Source: Blastomussa wellsi (lineage: Eukaryota > Cnidaria > Anthozoa > Scleractinia > Plerogyridae). From it: a stretch of 64,000 bases of DNA. Positions 1 to 12,500 of the stretch are shown piece by piece. Position 1 is the stretch's first letter. Every line of letters starts with the position of its first letter. Location: positions 23,126,032-23,190,031 of the forward strand of contig OX393567.1 in the NCBI GenBank assembly GCA_947652115.1, written 5' to 3'. The notes beneath the pieces were generated by a model. That model was not told the origin of the DNA. It searched no databases and saw nothing but the letters and a program-made list of their open reading frames with translations. The translations under genes were made by a program, and so were the position numbers.

Positions 1-1795
1 CGGAGTTACTAACGGACTGGATGATTGTTTTGAGACAAGCCATGCAACTGAAATCCTTTGAGAGGCGTCAGAGCCAACTGAGGTAAGTTGGGAAAAGGTT
101 GTAAGTCAGTAATCTGAATATATTTTGAGGTCGAAATTTCTGTGAGGTGATAGTTGAAGCCGAACCAAATATTACTTAAAAGAAATCGAGAGCAAATAAT
201 CTAATTGTTTTTGCAGAATTTTCACTATAAAAGTGCGTCCAATTCAACCATTTCCAACAGCGAAGCGCGCGATTGACGTCATTACTCAGGCAAAGACTCC
301 TTAAAATGAAGGAAACCTAAAAATATTAGTTTACTAAGAAAGAAAAATACCAAAGAGGTGATAGTAAAGCAAAATGGAACAAAGATGGTTAAGGATGGAG
401 AAGATTGAGGCGGATTACAAATCATCAGTGAGGATTTTGAAAAATTTAGGCTAAATTTTTCAAAAGACACGAAGCATGACGCAGCTTCTTTACAACACTC
501 TTCGTCTACGTTCCCTCTATTTCTCTCAAAACACGCTGGCGTTGTCTTTGTCTCGCGGCCGGGTCCAATAATTGAAAACGTAAAGCAGTACAACTGAGCA
601 CCTCACTATACATAAAAGTTCTTCACAGTAGCTTTAATTTCGTTTGCGTGTTCACACACTAAGGTTTCATCTACGGTCTTTACAACCACGTTCCCAGGGT
701 CTCTCATCTTCCCGTCCTCCGAGGCCCTGGGAACAAGGTTGCGGTCTTTAAGGTGAGATTCATCTCGTAAACCACAACTAATAGCTTCCACAGGGCTTCA
801 TCCAGAGACGTAAATATTAAAACTGTCCAATAGTACACACAGTAGAATAAACAGTGTCACATGCTCGGTAGCTTTCACTCAACCATGTATTGACAAGATG
901 TTCCTGTGTTGTATGATTCCAGCTCTCAGGGTTCCGCTGACTACGAGGAGATCTCGAACCGGCCGAATCGAAGCCGCAGTTGTAATGCAAGCTTCGATGA
1001 GGACGATTTAGAGGACGAGATGTATTCATGTGTCGGCGCGCCCAGTAGAATAAAACCCTCAGGGCAAGCCGCGCAAGCGCCGGGAGAAATGTATAGCTTA
1101 GTTGGTGCGGCGACTCTGCCGATGGCAGCAAGAGGTGAAAGAGATGTTTGTAGTTAGTGGGATCGAGACCACCATCGAAATCCGCGCCACCCTCGTATGA
1201 ATTGGTACAAGCTGCGAAGAAAAACTCGCTCTCGGGAACCATACAGGAGACACAGGAGAGCGTGCAAGAATCCGCGGAAAGTGTGGAGTTGTATGTGAAT
1301 TCTCCTCAAGAAGAAGCTGAAGGTACAGAGTTATATGCCTTGGTTCAGGAACCAGGTGTTAAGGGACAAACAAGCTCAAAGTTGTCAAGCGACCCTCAAG
1401 AAACTTCTCCAAAGATGCCAACGGGCGAAGACAAACCCACTTCAGTTGTTTCCGACATTTACAGCGTACCGAGTATCACTAGAAAGAAAAAGCAATCTGC
1501 GCGAGGCCTTTCTATTATATCGGAAAGTGCGGATTCTGGTGATGAGCTCGCTCCCGTCTCCACTACCGAGGAAATCGCCCCTCTTCTCCCTCCCAAGGTC
1601 GTGGAATCGTATGCTATCGACGAGATTAAGCGATTTTTGGAAGAAACGAAGCTGGAGCAAGTGGAAAACGAAAGAAATAGCGAGAAAACCAATGGAGAAG
1701 ATGTGGAAGAGGACGTTTTCCCAGATAAAAATGTTCCTGCGTTCCAGCAACTGAAGGAGCTCCTACAGAGGCTCGATTCAGCAGAAGCGGAATAA
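1..1795 (+). CDS. PH-domain adaptor-like protein, C-terminal part (5' partial)
   Basis: Two exons are visible. Bases 3-82 read ELLTDWMIVLRQAM..., which looks like the closing tryptophan helix of a PH domain, and end in phase 2 at a GTAAGT donor. The next exon starts at 923 after a CAG acceptor in matching phase. The tail carries repeated tyrosine motifs: DYEEI, EMYSCV, EMYSLV, SYELV, ELYVNS (a YxN, Grb2-SH2 type), ELYALV and DIYSVP, then a proline patch and a glutamate/lysine-rich C-terminus. This layout suits a membrane-recruited scaffold phosphorylated by tyrosine kinases, but I cannot name the family. The frame shifts near 1134-1157 (see findings). The stop is at 1793-1795; an AATAAA overlaps it. 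Confidence 0.6.
83..922 (+). other. Intron of the PH-domain gene
   Basis: It is bounded by GTAAGT at 83 and TTCCAG ending at 922, with matching phase. It contains an imperfect inverted repeat (684-699 with 725-740, 14 of 16 bases paired) around the phrase ttcccaggg. The open frames on the minus strand here show no recognisable protein. Confidence 0.6.
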
Positions 1796-3326
1796 AACAG
1801 GAGGATTTTTTAAACTTCTCAAGCCTACTCTTCCTGTGCAAATTTAAGTTGTCTCGTGATAGGAAAAACGTACATGAAGACTTGTAAAGTCACTTACTTT
1901 AAGCACAATACCCATGTATGATTTGAAGCGTTTCTCGATTGACTGATGACTTTTCCTTCATTTGGCTAAAGAAAACCTGTATAACAATCAGACAAACAAG
2001 CTGATTTTCAACCAATCAGTAGCAAAACCAAACCAATCGTTGTCTGGTTTTCGCGCATTTTCCCGCCCTTGACGCAGGTTGCTTGATGCTGTCTCGAATT
2101 CTGATTGGTTCTTTGTTATTTGCGTTGTCAGTCAGACAGAGTGACTACCCAGGTTTTCGTTTTAGTTACAACTTCCTTTAGAAATGCCCTTTAGAAACAT
2201 TAATTTGACTCTGTCAGTAAGCTGACAGCGGGTCCGTCATTAAGAGGGAACGCGGGAAGTAGGTCGATCCCTATTGTGCCTAAAAATTCATGCCATTTAC
2301 CACCCGATAAGTTTTTGAGATTGCCAACTCTTAACAATCTTCAGATGTGCACCGTTTGATCTTAGCGCATTGGATGGCTCTGACACAACAAGATGCCCTG
2401 ACGGAAAATATAACATAGTATGAAGTAGTATTTGATGGTTGAAAAATATTTTCACAAGACGTTAGCGAACCATTGTCTCAGTAGACTTGCCACAAGTCGA
2501 CCTCATGAAAACAAGACGAAGGACTTTTCAGGAAGTCAGGTGTTTATTTGTAATCTAACCTTACAGAAAAGTGTTCATATTTAACTTTTACATGATGCAT
2601 TTTTCTATTTTTATAACTTTTGACTTGACGTATTTTTTTATATTTGTAATGGTTGTATATTTCGTAGGTGGAATGGAAGAAAACTAGTTTATTGACAACA
2701 GTGAGTATGCACTGTTTTGTTTAGTTTTATTACAATAAAATGATGAAGCTAACAATCTGAGTGTTCACGGAATCAGCTTACAGTAGACTTCTGATTGGAT
2801 AATCACTGTACGAATAAAAATGGTCACAATTTTGGACTTCTTGTTCAAGTGTGGAACGAGGACCGTGACCTGTTCACGATTGACGCGAAACTAAAACAAC
2901 ATATTGGCACAACTTTGACGACGACAACAACTACCTTGGCGCGGCGTTAACCATACTGACATGCGGCGTACCGTGGAAGATCTTTAAAGCTTCTCCCTCC
3001 CCATCCTCGCCCCCCCCCCCCCCCCCATCACTCTTTTAATATTCTCTGCAGAAGTTCAGTTTGTGAAAACCTGGTAGTCGGAGTTGAACGGTTGTCCACA
3101 GTATTACAGTAAAATCGCCGGTAAATGTATTACGAATCGTTTGATAACCTACTAGGTGTGAAGTGTCCTTCAAAGATCTTCAGTGCCCAGGGTTTGAATC
3201 CGGAGCGCTCGATTCGGAAGTCTAACAGGCTGGCACATTTCTCACAACCATTCTTTGGAGAAAACAACAAATAGAGCAGCAGTCTAAGACGTCCTGCTAT
3301 AGCTTACAAAACGCATTGCCCCCTCT
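1796..3326. other. 3' flank/UTR of the PH-domain gene and intergenic DNA
   Basis: It probably includes the 3' UTR; AATAAA lies at 1792-1797 and again near 2733. At about 2005-2150 there is a diverged copy of an interspersed repeat (CCAATCA, TTTTCCCGC and TTGATTGGTT-like blocks) that recurs at 63836-63990. A C homopolymer sits near 3010. No gene is seen. Confidence 0.4.
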
Positions 3327-3343
3327 TTCGAAGAGTAAAGCTA

Positions 3344-3600
3344 AGGCCTCGTGCCAATTGGTCCATACTGCCGGAGCTTATCCTGGTTTCTGTAGCGTTA
3401 ATCGGTTTGGAATATTTCTACCCCCTTCTAGCAGGGTTACCCACAGCATTTATTCCCCGGTACCCATTTATACACCTGGGTGGCGTAGAGCGCGTAGCCC
3501 CCAAAGCTCACCCCTGTACAACAGATTGCCCTGGCCAGGACTCGATCGTCCGATCCGGACCCCGTGCCTCCCCCTTGTTTCGAGACCATCCTGAAAGTGG
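3344..3600 (-). repeat. SINE copy 1 (diverged)
   Basis: It is read on the minus strand. It shares long stretches with the copy at 3665-3906, including the blocks around gcctcgtgcc, ccatactgcc, agcagggttacc and ggtacccatttatacacc. The tRNA-like head is degraded. Confidence 0.6.
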
Positions 3601-3664
3601 CGAGAGATCTTGCATGAAATAATATCTCTGTTATTGTCTGGTGTTCATTATCATGTTGTAAAAC

Positions 3665-3906
3665 AAAAAGATAAAGCCTCGTGCCTAATGGCCCATACTG
3701 CCCTAGCATATCCCGGTTTCTGTAGCATGCTAGTCCATCGCAGGGTTACCCCCAGCATTATTTCGCCGGTACCCATTTACACACCGGGTGGAGAGAGGCA
3801 CTGTGAGAGTTAAGTGGCTTGCCCAAGAACACAACACGCAGTGCCCCCGCCAGGGCTCGAACCCGAACCGACCAGTCTCACTAACCATTAGGCCGCCACG
3901 CCTCCT
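3665..3906 (-). repeat. tRNA-derived SINE copy 2
   Basis: On the minus strand the head carries polymerase III-like boxes: an A box around taatggttagtgag and a B box GGTTCGAGCCC. A conserved body follows (gggcaagccacttaactc, aatgggtaccgg, gggtaaccctgcgatgga). Relatives lie at 3344-3600, 9300-9545 and 55685-55905. The family name is not assigned. Confidence 0.75.
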
Positions 3907-4854
3907 AGTTCTAAAACAAAGGGAAACAAAAATCAATGCGGATTGAAAAATTTCAAACCACAACACATTCACAATTAGCATAGAGTTTGACGATTTTATT
4001 TCTCCGTTTGCCCGTTTGTTTTTGTTTCGATTGAGAAGATATTTCAAACACTCGAGACAGTGTTTCGTCGGTTATCCAAACACCTCGAAGTTCTTTAAAA
4101 ATACTCCGCTGCGCGTCGTATTTTCAACTCTCTTCTTGGTGTTTGAATACCCGATGAAACACAGTCTCTCGTGTTTGATATATTACGTATAAACGTACAG
4201 TCATTATTCGATCTCTTTGTCTTTGGAAGTTTATTTTTGAATGGGCATTGATGGCATGATATGGTAAGTCGCTTAGGCGACTCTTGTTGAAAGCAAAAAT
4301 ATTTTCTTTGACCTTTTAATATAGCCGGATTAAATTGCTTCAAATTAATGCTGTTCATCCTTGATAATTAATCAAAAGTTTACTTTCAAAAGGCTTTTCC
4401 GGCTTGTTCAGACACGAAAGCGTGATGTTGACCGCACAATGTTGGAAACTATTCTGTTCGTCGGTTTTGATAAATTTGGACCAGTCTATGATGAGACATG
4501 TTAATAAAACTAGTGCTTTAAGAATGTGCCAGAGCTTTGTACAATCTATTTCAGTCATTTTTTCTCAGCTTTTATCAAGATGGAGTTTAGGAATCTTGGC
4601 GGTGATCTCGTTTTAGGCCTTTTAGGCGTTAAGACCTTTTTGTGGCTGATTATAACATCTATTTCAGGTTTTGAAAATAAATTCCAATGAATGTAAGTAC
4701 TGTCTGTTATAAAAAAATTTCGTCTAATTGATTTGTCGTCTTACATTCAATTAATGATAACAACCGCAAATCTCCACAAATTATCCCAAATTAGCTTGAA
4801 GTAAATCGATAATATATCGTCTTTCTGGTACGCACCAAATCAAAGCATTGGTTC
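3907..4854. other. Intergenic, nothing recognised
   Basis: There are short open frames on both strands with no recognisable protein and no convincing exon signals. Confidence 0.4.
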
Positions 4855-4939
4855 TGACTCGTCCCCAGTCGTCTCTTATCAGAAAAAATAACGAGCGCGT
4901 CTTGCTATTTTCTCACTGGAGACGACTGGGGACGAGTCA
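4855..4939. repeat. Perfect 21-bp inverted repeat (MITE-like hairpin)
   Basis: Bases 4855-4875 (tgactcgtccccagtcgtctc, 21 bp) are the exact reverse complement of 4919-4939, with a 43-base AT-rich spacer. This looks like a short palindromic MITE. Confidence 0.8.
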
Positions 4940-7392
4940 GGCATTGGTTCAAAAAGGGTAGTTCTGAGACATTAAAAGGTTGTTGAATACATAATAACTC
5001 GGTTTTAGTTTTGTTTTCAGTGACAACAAAGCCCGACTGAGCATTTCTACAGAGGCACGCGAATGACAGTCGCTTAGAATGTCGGCTTTTCTTTCCATTG
5101 ATATTGTTTGGGATACTTTACAATGTAAAGGATTTTCAAAGAGTGTTTGTGTAAATTAGCGCAGATTTAACTACTCTAATACTTTTGCTGAGTCTTACAG
5201 CCTTTTCAAAAATCGTAATTATAGGTAGCCTTTTCTCGTACCCAAAACATTTTTATTTTTGTCGTACAATTCTTTTTTATCGTCAAAAAACAGTTCCGAA
5301 AATATCTCTGACTTCGCCCAACCAAAGGGGATAATACAAACGAATGCGATTACCACGCGGGATTTGATAAGAGTCGTTAATTTGTTTAGGCTTTCATGTC
5401 AAATTCGTTTGCCTCGGGTTTGTCTCTGCAGCACAGGTAGCACAGGTAGTACAGACTGATTTGATGCATGAAGACTGATGAAGAAGATAATCGAAAACAC
5501 ATAGCAAATTATTTCCCTTTGAATCGTTCAAGGAAAGGTTTTCAAATCTTCAAAGTGATATCGATCCTTGCTGCGTTAACAACGGGGGGGGGAGATGCCC
5601 GTGACCCCCCCCCCCCCCCATTTTTTAAAGGAAAAAAATGAGACAATATTCAGGTGGCACAAACGCACAAATCCGAAGAATCAACAAAGCGACATACAGT
5701 GTACCCCCCTCCCCCACCCCCACCACTTTGCAAAATACTGGCTGCGCCCCTGGGTGAATAACGGTATATTTTTAACTTCAGATTCTTGTTTTGCGCGAGA
5801 AACGTCAAACTAGAATAGTTTTATCTGACCGCTTGCCATGAACATTTGCCTTTTACTCTTTTCAGTTTCATGCTGATTTTGTCTAGCCTTGGATAACAGC
5901 CTTTTTTCAAGCTACGGACCTCCGCAGTCGACGGAGAAAATGTACAGGAAAAACGATCTTTAATGTGCCGAAAAGACACAAATAGAGAAAATAGAGTTCT
6001 GGGTAGGATTTCCAACCCATGCCAACTAGTTGCATCCCGTATAATACACGAACCACAACCCAAGAGTCCACTAGAGGGAAGTTCCTTCCATTTTGCAGTG
6101 TGCAGAATATTCACGGAAAACATGTTTTCTGCAAAATTTCAAAGAAATTCGAGCCACCTTTGAATACGAGTATCACGTTTTCAACTTTGACCAAATTTCA
6201 TTTTCATATATCCTCGCGTTATCGCCCGTTATTCTCACTTCCTAACAGGTCGGCTCACTGGCGGCGACTTCCTTCGAAATCAAGATGTGTTTTGCCCTGC
6301 GCGCACGCTGACAGCGCCGCTTTGCTTTTCAGCGCCGAACGAATGAAAATGAAACTTTGTATTCGCGTATTGAGCAGACACTCATCGCACCCTTCCCAGT
6401 TATATTAATTTGCCATGTTTACCTTGCATTTAATTCGGTGCATGTGTATATTTTGTGCTTTTATGTCTAAAAGGATGACAGCTCTAATTTCCTGTCAACG
6501 TCGTCTTTCGTCAAACTGCAGCTGATCACGCACGCACGCATACATTTGAACATGATGTGCACAGAGTAAAATAGCTAAAGCCAAATATATTGTGCTCTTC
6601 CCTGCATTGTATCATTGGTAAAGCAAAATTAAAAACTACGAAAGTAAATTTTCGGAAAGTTCGTGAGAAAATATCGATGATTTGATTCCCTAATGAATGA
6701 CATTTATAAGAGGGTGTCAGATATTTGATAATGGGAAGTCGTTTGAAGCAGCAATATAAAAAATCTGCCTTGGGTGTGATAAATGGTTCTTTCGAATTTA
6801 TTTAAACCGCCCTGGTAAATATCCGAACAATACAAGCGGGATGGGGGATTACGTTTTGATGTGAATGCAAACGTGTTGATGGTTGCAACCATGGGGGTAG
6901 AGGAGGGGGTGGGGTTAAGATAGTTTTCACCAAGGAACTAAACGAGCAATAGGAAGGGAAAGCCGTTGTGATCACTTGTATTTTCTGCACGATCTTTTCA
7001 GAAAGGCATTTCAGTGTAAGTTCATTGAAAAGCTGCTAACGTTTTGCTCCCTATATCATCGGTAGAGCGAGTAAAGGTTGCAACTTTCCATTCTGCTTCT
7101 TGCTTGCACTGTGATTTCAACGAACAAATTAATTCTTCATGCTCTTCCTAATAAAATTCCCATAGTTCTAGTTTGGAGAATAATTTGCAATTGATGAACA
7201 GTGTACATGTCGTCACCCAGTTGTCAACATGCAGTACCGTACCAACCATGGGCCATGTTTAAAAATGAGTAAATATGAATAGTAAATAAATCAACAAACA
7301 AAAAACAAACAGATAAAAAAATTAGAAAACATCGGAAGCACTGGAATTAGGTACTTCAGTTTTTGTTTTTAATAATTTTGCTGGTTGCAGGC
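4940..7392. other. Intergenic; G/C homopolymer tracts, no gene
   Basis: A G tract and a C tract flank 5583-5620, and CCCCCACCCCC follows near 5706, within repeat-like DNA ending with the phrase ggctgcgcccctggg. No coding exon is recognised. Confidence 0.4.
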
Positions 7393-7720
7393 TATATAAC
7401 AATTATTCCATGAGCCCGCGTTGGATATGAAGCGATATAATAACCAACGAGCGCGTAGCGCGAGTTGGTTATAATCACTTCATATCCAACAAGGGCGAAT
7501 GGAATAAGTTTTTTTAGTAAATTCTAAACCATATCTCTTAAATTTTTGTGGGAGACAGCTCCTGAAACCTGCCACTGTCGGCCATTATAGAAAGCTGAAG
7601 TTTAAAACTTGGCGCACTATTTTCCATATGACGTAAAACTCCGACTATTGGCTCACAGTCGGAGTTTTTTAGCCAATCAAAAAGCTAGAAATGCAATAGT
7701 CGGAGCTGAGAATATACTAA
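7393..7720. repeat. Hairpin-containing interspersed element, copy A
   Basis: It is about 330 bp and matches 35496-35845 in reverse orientation along its whole length. One end holds a strong palindrome: gttggatatgaag... to cttcatatccaac with complementary ccaacgagcgcg/cgcgagttgg inside. The other end holds a second hairpin, actccgactattgg / cagtcggagt. A non-autonomous DNA element is the best guess. Confidence 0.75.
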
Positions 7721-8804
7721 AAATGATTACTTGCAAGTTACAAATCTGAATTACATGACTAACTTGAATCTTTCATGTACGCGACCGTTTTGGAAATCAG
7801 AAATCAATTTTCCTGCGGTTAAAACAACGCCAATTTCCTCGTTACAAGAGCTCGGAAATTACTTTAATTTTGTTTCAACAGTTCGGAAATAAGTCCTGTA
7901 GATAAAATTCGACCATCAAAACAGGGATCTGTGAAAAATATTTTCAGTGTTTGACGTGCTTTGAATCTATTAGCTTCGTCATGTTTAACCCTCACCTGTT
8001 CACTAAAAGCTTTTAAATTCGCTTCGAATTAACCGCGCCCCGTGCTTTGTTATTGTAAATAAGTATATGCCAGCCTTAAAACTATATATTTACACAGCAA
8101 AAGTGAGTCAACACGTAAGTTTGTTCACTCACGGAAGAATAATCAACGTCTAAATTAACACCAAAGTTTTTTAATTGTCGTTTCGCAGTCTATTATTTTA
8201 AGGGTAAACGAAAACACATACCAGTCCAATAATTTGCTTGTGTGATGTAATATATTTTGCGTATCTTCAAAGGTTTAGAAAGATAATTTAAAATTGTCAT
8301 TTTCGCAAGTGGTTTAACCCAAATTTAACAATGGCTTTTGAAAACCTGCGCTTCAATTAATTCCTGCACATGTCGTATCTGCCGTTTTATGTTCGGTGCA
8401 TTTTACTTATTTGTTTCTCATGAAGAAAACCGAGTAAGAAATTCAGGTAAAATTCGCTTGGCCAGGAAACAAGAAAAACTCCCTGTTTAGCAAATCCTAC
8501 ACAAACGTTACTTTAATATTAAACAGGAAACACAGGTTTCTTTTCGCACTAGATTTTACAGTATTGAATCCCAAAATTTATATCAACGTACTTGTGGCTG
8601 TTAAGAGTTTCTCTGGACATGAATTTCTGCAGGGTTAAAGTTTTGCCGATCGTGCAACTGACGAGTCGGAAAGATAAAAATAAGGTCCTGCTGAATGATG
8701 TAGTTATTAAAAATCGAGTCTGTCCAACCGGCACAGCGTTGGATGAAAAATGTCAATTGGTTTAGCCAGGACTCGATACCGTATATAGTTTGCTAACCCG
8801 TAAA
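7721..8804. other. Intergenic, nothing recognised
   Basis: AT-rich DNA with no gene, RNA or clear repeat that I can support. Confidence 0.4.
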
Positions 8805-9261
8805 GAGGGGGTTGAATAGGGGTACGCGAATCCGCCAATCCGTGCTAGTTTTTTGCCAAATCCGTCAATGCGCCACTGTTTTCGTTCCGCATCCACATTC
8901 CTTGAAAACGTTTTGTGTCATAGTTTCACTGAAAGGACGGTAAATGTTGTTTTTGATGGCAATTTTTCGAGAGGTTTCGTTTCATTCCTTCTTTTGCGTC
9001 AGTTATAACGTAAAGCGGTGGTTTGGGTCTCGTCCAAACAGAAAATGGACAAAACGATAACACTGAGACCAAGACTGAAGATTCGCCAAGGCCACGATCC
9101 GAAATTCATCGCGTCCAGAGTCCGGAATCCGAGCTAAAATTATCAGCTTTCCACTGCATTTTCAAAATCCGTGAATCCGCTTAATTTGTCGCTGAAATCC
9201 GCAATTCGTGTGCTTTTTTAAAGCTAAATCCGTTGATTCGCGAAGCTATTCACCCTCCTCC
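8805..9261. mobile_element. Non-autonomous element with AATCCG-type internal repeats
   Basis: The ends are imperfect inverted repeats: left gagggggttgaatagg followed by cgcgaatc; right gattcgcgaagctattcaccctc. The interior repeats the words aatccg, gaatccgc and aatccgt many times on both strands. There is no coding capacity. A G/C hairpin (ctccgtaagattttcgcggag) lies just outside the right end. Confidence 0.55.
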
Positions 9262-9299
9262 GTAAGATTTTCGCGGAGGGGGAGATATTATTGTGGGAT

Positions 9300-9545
9300 T
9301 GAGCTGTCCCGCCTGACGAGTACCGACAAAGGCACTGTGCTGAGTTGTGTTATTGGACAAGACACTTCGCTCTCAAACTGCCTGTAATTTCTTCACCCAG
9401 ATGATCACGTTGGTGAATTTTATGCTTTGGGGGTGGTGGGGGCTATAAACGTACCTCCCACGGACACTGCTATGGACAAGCATCCCATCCAGGGGAGAGT
9501 AGATATATTCCTAGTCGCTTCATCCTAAGGATTTACAAATACAAG
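9300..9545 (+). repeat. SINE copy, plus orientation
   Basis: It shares the body of the 3665-3906 SINE in the opposite orientation: ggacaagacacttcgctctc, cttcacccag, atggacaagcatcccatcc. It is diverged. Confidence 0.5.
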
Positions 9546-12500
9546 GGAAAGCACCATGCTCGTAGGTAGAATTTACATAGGGGAGGCTGTAAAACAAAAC
9601 GCCTAGCTGTACAATGATCGGTTAGTCTTTGTTAAACAATAAAGGACTCTGCAAAAGTCAGTGTTAGTGGTCTCACCGGCCGGCACAGTGTCGATCGTTG
9701 GCTGAGGAGTGAATGATATAAACGAAATGTCTTTTTTCCAGTGCAGTACCTCGATCGAATGACATGTTTTTCTTTCTACTTATACAAAAGGGAAGCACAA
9801 CGCAAGGACGCCGGCAATAGGGCTAGAACTTTTAATCTCGACTTTATCACCACTGACAACCCATTGACATACAATGTTGTAACTAGCATAAGTGATTCCT
9901 CCACTATCTGTTCGATCTTTCACAGCATTGGACTTTTGACGTCTGTTTCTCGGTAACCCTTAGTTACTGCTAGTAGAAGCCGACATTTCTAGTCCGTTTC
10001 TATCTGTTCCTTTTTCACTCTAAAAAATTATTTTCCTACATCCTGTACCCACACAAGAGCGATTAACCCACTTTATGAACTTGTATACAATAAAGCAAAC
10101 CAAGTGTTAATTTCCTGATCGCCAACGCTGCTTTTAATTTTTACTTAGTTCCTCTTTCCAGCTGTGTGAAAATGTCCTCCCATGGAAGCAGTTGGCATTC
10201 ATTGATAGATTTTAATGAAGTGAACATCCATTGATCGTTGAAGCGACGCTTTCTAGTCAGTGGGCGGTGGTTAGCCCTTGTTTGTAGCAACAACAACACG
10301 AGTTTATTTACCCAAACAAGGAAAAACTGAAACTTACGCTTAGCCTGCGTTTATTGGGGGTGTTTATCAATTTACGAACGAGCGCTATACATAGGAGGCG
10401 GTTGCTTAAAAACTACATAAGAAATTAGAGAGTGCTAGCAAGATTGTTGACTGGTCTAGACATTAATGTTTATCTAGCTACCTCCACATCAAGACCATAT
10501 GATTGACGGTGGACTTGGTCGTGTTCTAAAGTATATACAGTCCTTGAACGACAGTCAGATCAATACACAACCTGCTCTGGAAACTACTCACAAAACAAAC
10601 TGAAGTTTGTTTTTTAGATTTTAATGTTAAGTGAAAACTGAGCAACTCTACCACGCAGTTTTATTACTGCTGTTTTCCCTGCCACGCTTAAACCAAATAA
10701 AGCACTGCTGAATTTCTTCCTACCTCTGCGAGAAATTTGTTATTCGAAGCACGTACGTCGAACAGTTTTTAAAGTAGGATTGCGGAGTTTTACCATTTTT
10801 CCATTTCTAGGAAGTAGAAAAGTGTCTAATTCTGGTTTATAATACCACTCACTACACTGGCCATGAGAATAAACTGTATACTACATATAAAATTTGTAAT
10901 GATGGCTTCACGGAAAAAGAAGAAACTTAATAAGACAAATCGCAAAGAAATGTATCAAAAATAGTATGATATTTAAAGGAAATATGAAATCAAATCTCAT
11001 AAAAGATTGATTTAATGTCAGTCTTCATAAGGTGGATGTGAAATAGCCAAAAGGGGCGATGACGGCGAATGAAATCTTTAATATATTTTAATTATAGTTT
11101 CTTTTAAAGTGTTTGAGCACAAGAGCTAAAGGGTTATCAGGAATTAAGCTGCTATCGAAATCGACCAACCTCCTGGCGTGTGTCCAAGTTTTCGCCTTCA
11201 AGCTATAGAGCTTATTGTATTTTCCTTTAGATATTCGATAAGTGAACCGCTTAAAATAAACGTGGATAAATTTATATTATGTATATCTTCCTTCTACAGT
11301 TCTATTTTCCGGCCTCGCATTTTTACACCAATTTAAGCGTGGGTCCATCAGAGAATCAAAGAACTTTGCATTTTTAGTGGTACATAATGAAAACTGAATA
11401 CTATTTTTGCGTATTTCATTTACTTCGATTCTATCGCCTGAAATAATCCTGTCATTAACATAGAGAATGACAAAATTATTAAAATTGTGCACTTCATATC
11501 GCAGACGGATTTGACAATTTACGTGCGCGCGATCAGAACATTGACAACTGCACTAAAACAAAGAGTAAAAAGCATGTTTAAGTAAAGCAGCAGTTTATTT
11601 ATATCTAATATGCTTTGGTATTTAATTATATTTGACAGCCACAGAATTCGCTATTTTGGTTTCATGTTTTGCCTTTGCATATTCGAATGGCCTAGACACC
11701 ACATCTTGGACATCAAACCGCCTGATTTTCATTCAAATGCGCGGACTAATTGAAAACTCATTTTCATTAATTAGTTTCTCGAGGGTTTCAAGCTGTGATT
11801 GGGTCGCGCGAATGGCGTAGGCAAGTTCTTTTTGCAACCTCCTTGAAACAGCGTGGGTCGCATTTACATCCATACGTGAAAAAAATCTTGAAACTGGCAT
11901 GTTTTACAAATATACACAGAATAGTTTCTTATATTCACTTGTGTGAGTGACCGAAATACGGAAATGAGAACTTGAACAGGGTTTGGGAATTGTATAAACT
12001 TTTGTTGGAAATAATAACGATTAAGTCACGAGACTTGCCGGGATTGAGGAATCTGAGTTGTTTTGGTACAAGTTCAAATTTTCAATAGAAAACTATAGAC
12101 CAATTTTGTAATTAATAATAATAATAATAATAATAATAAAACTACCAAACTCAAAATTTTCAGGATGACTCTCAGAATTGTTGGGTCTCAATAAGCTTCA
12201 ACAGCACACGAACTGTGAGGGATTTTGGTATTTTTATTTTTATTATAATTTTAAAATTGATCTATAGTTTTCTATTGAAAATTTGATACTTCAGACCTGA
12301 TCCTGGTCAACGCTGTTGCTACGTGCAGAATAGGTTAGAATATAAGCTGACTGCCATTTTTTATCATTTTTGCTTGCGAGATAGGAAGCGACTTCAGTTG
12401 TGATTAGCCACGTGAAATCACATGCAAGGCAAACAATTTGGCAAACGAGCTGTAAATAATCTTTAAAAAACTCGAAAATGTACGAACGGTGAAAACACGT

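Noticed and set aside
282..593. 103-codon minus-strand frame
   Set aside because: Within the first intron of the PH-domain gene; composition is hydrophobic T-rich and matches no family.
817..1242. 141-codon minus-strand frame
   Set aside because: It lies opposite the exon of the PH-domain gene, whose repeated tyrosine motifs explain the open reading.
3841..3905. Functional tRNA gene on the minus strand
   Set aside because: A and B boxes are present, but the acceptor stem does not pair and the sequence continues into a SINE body.
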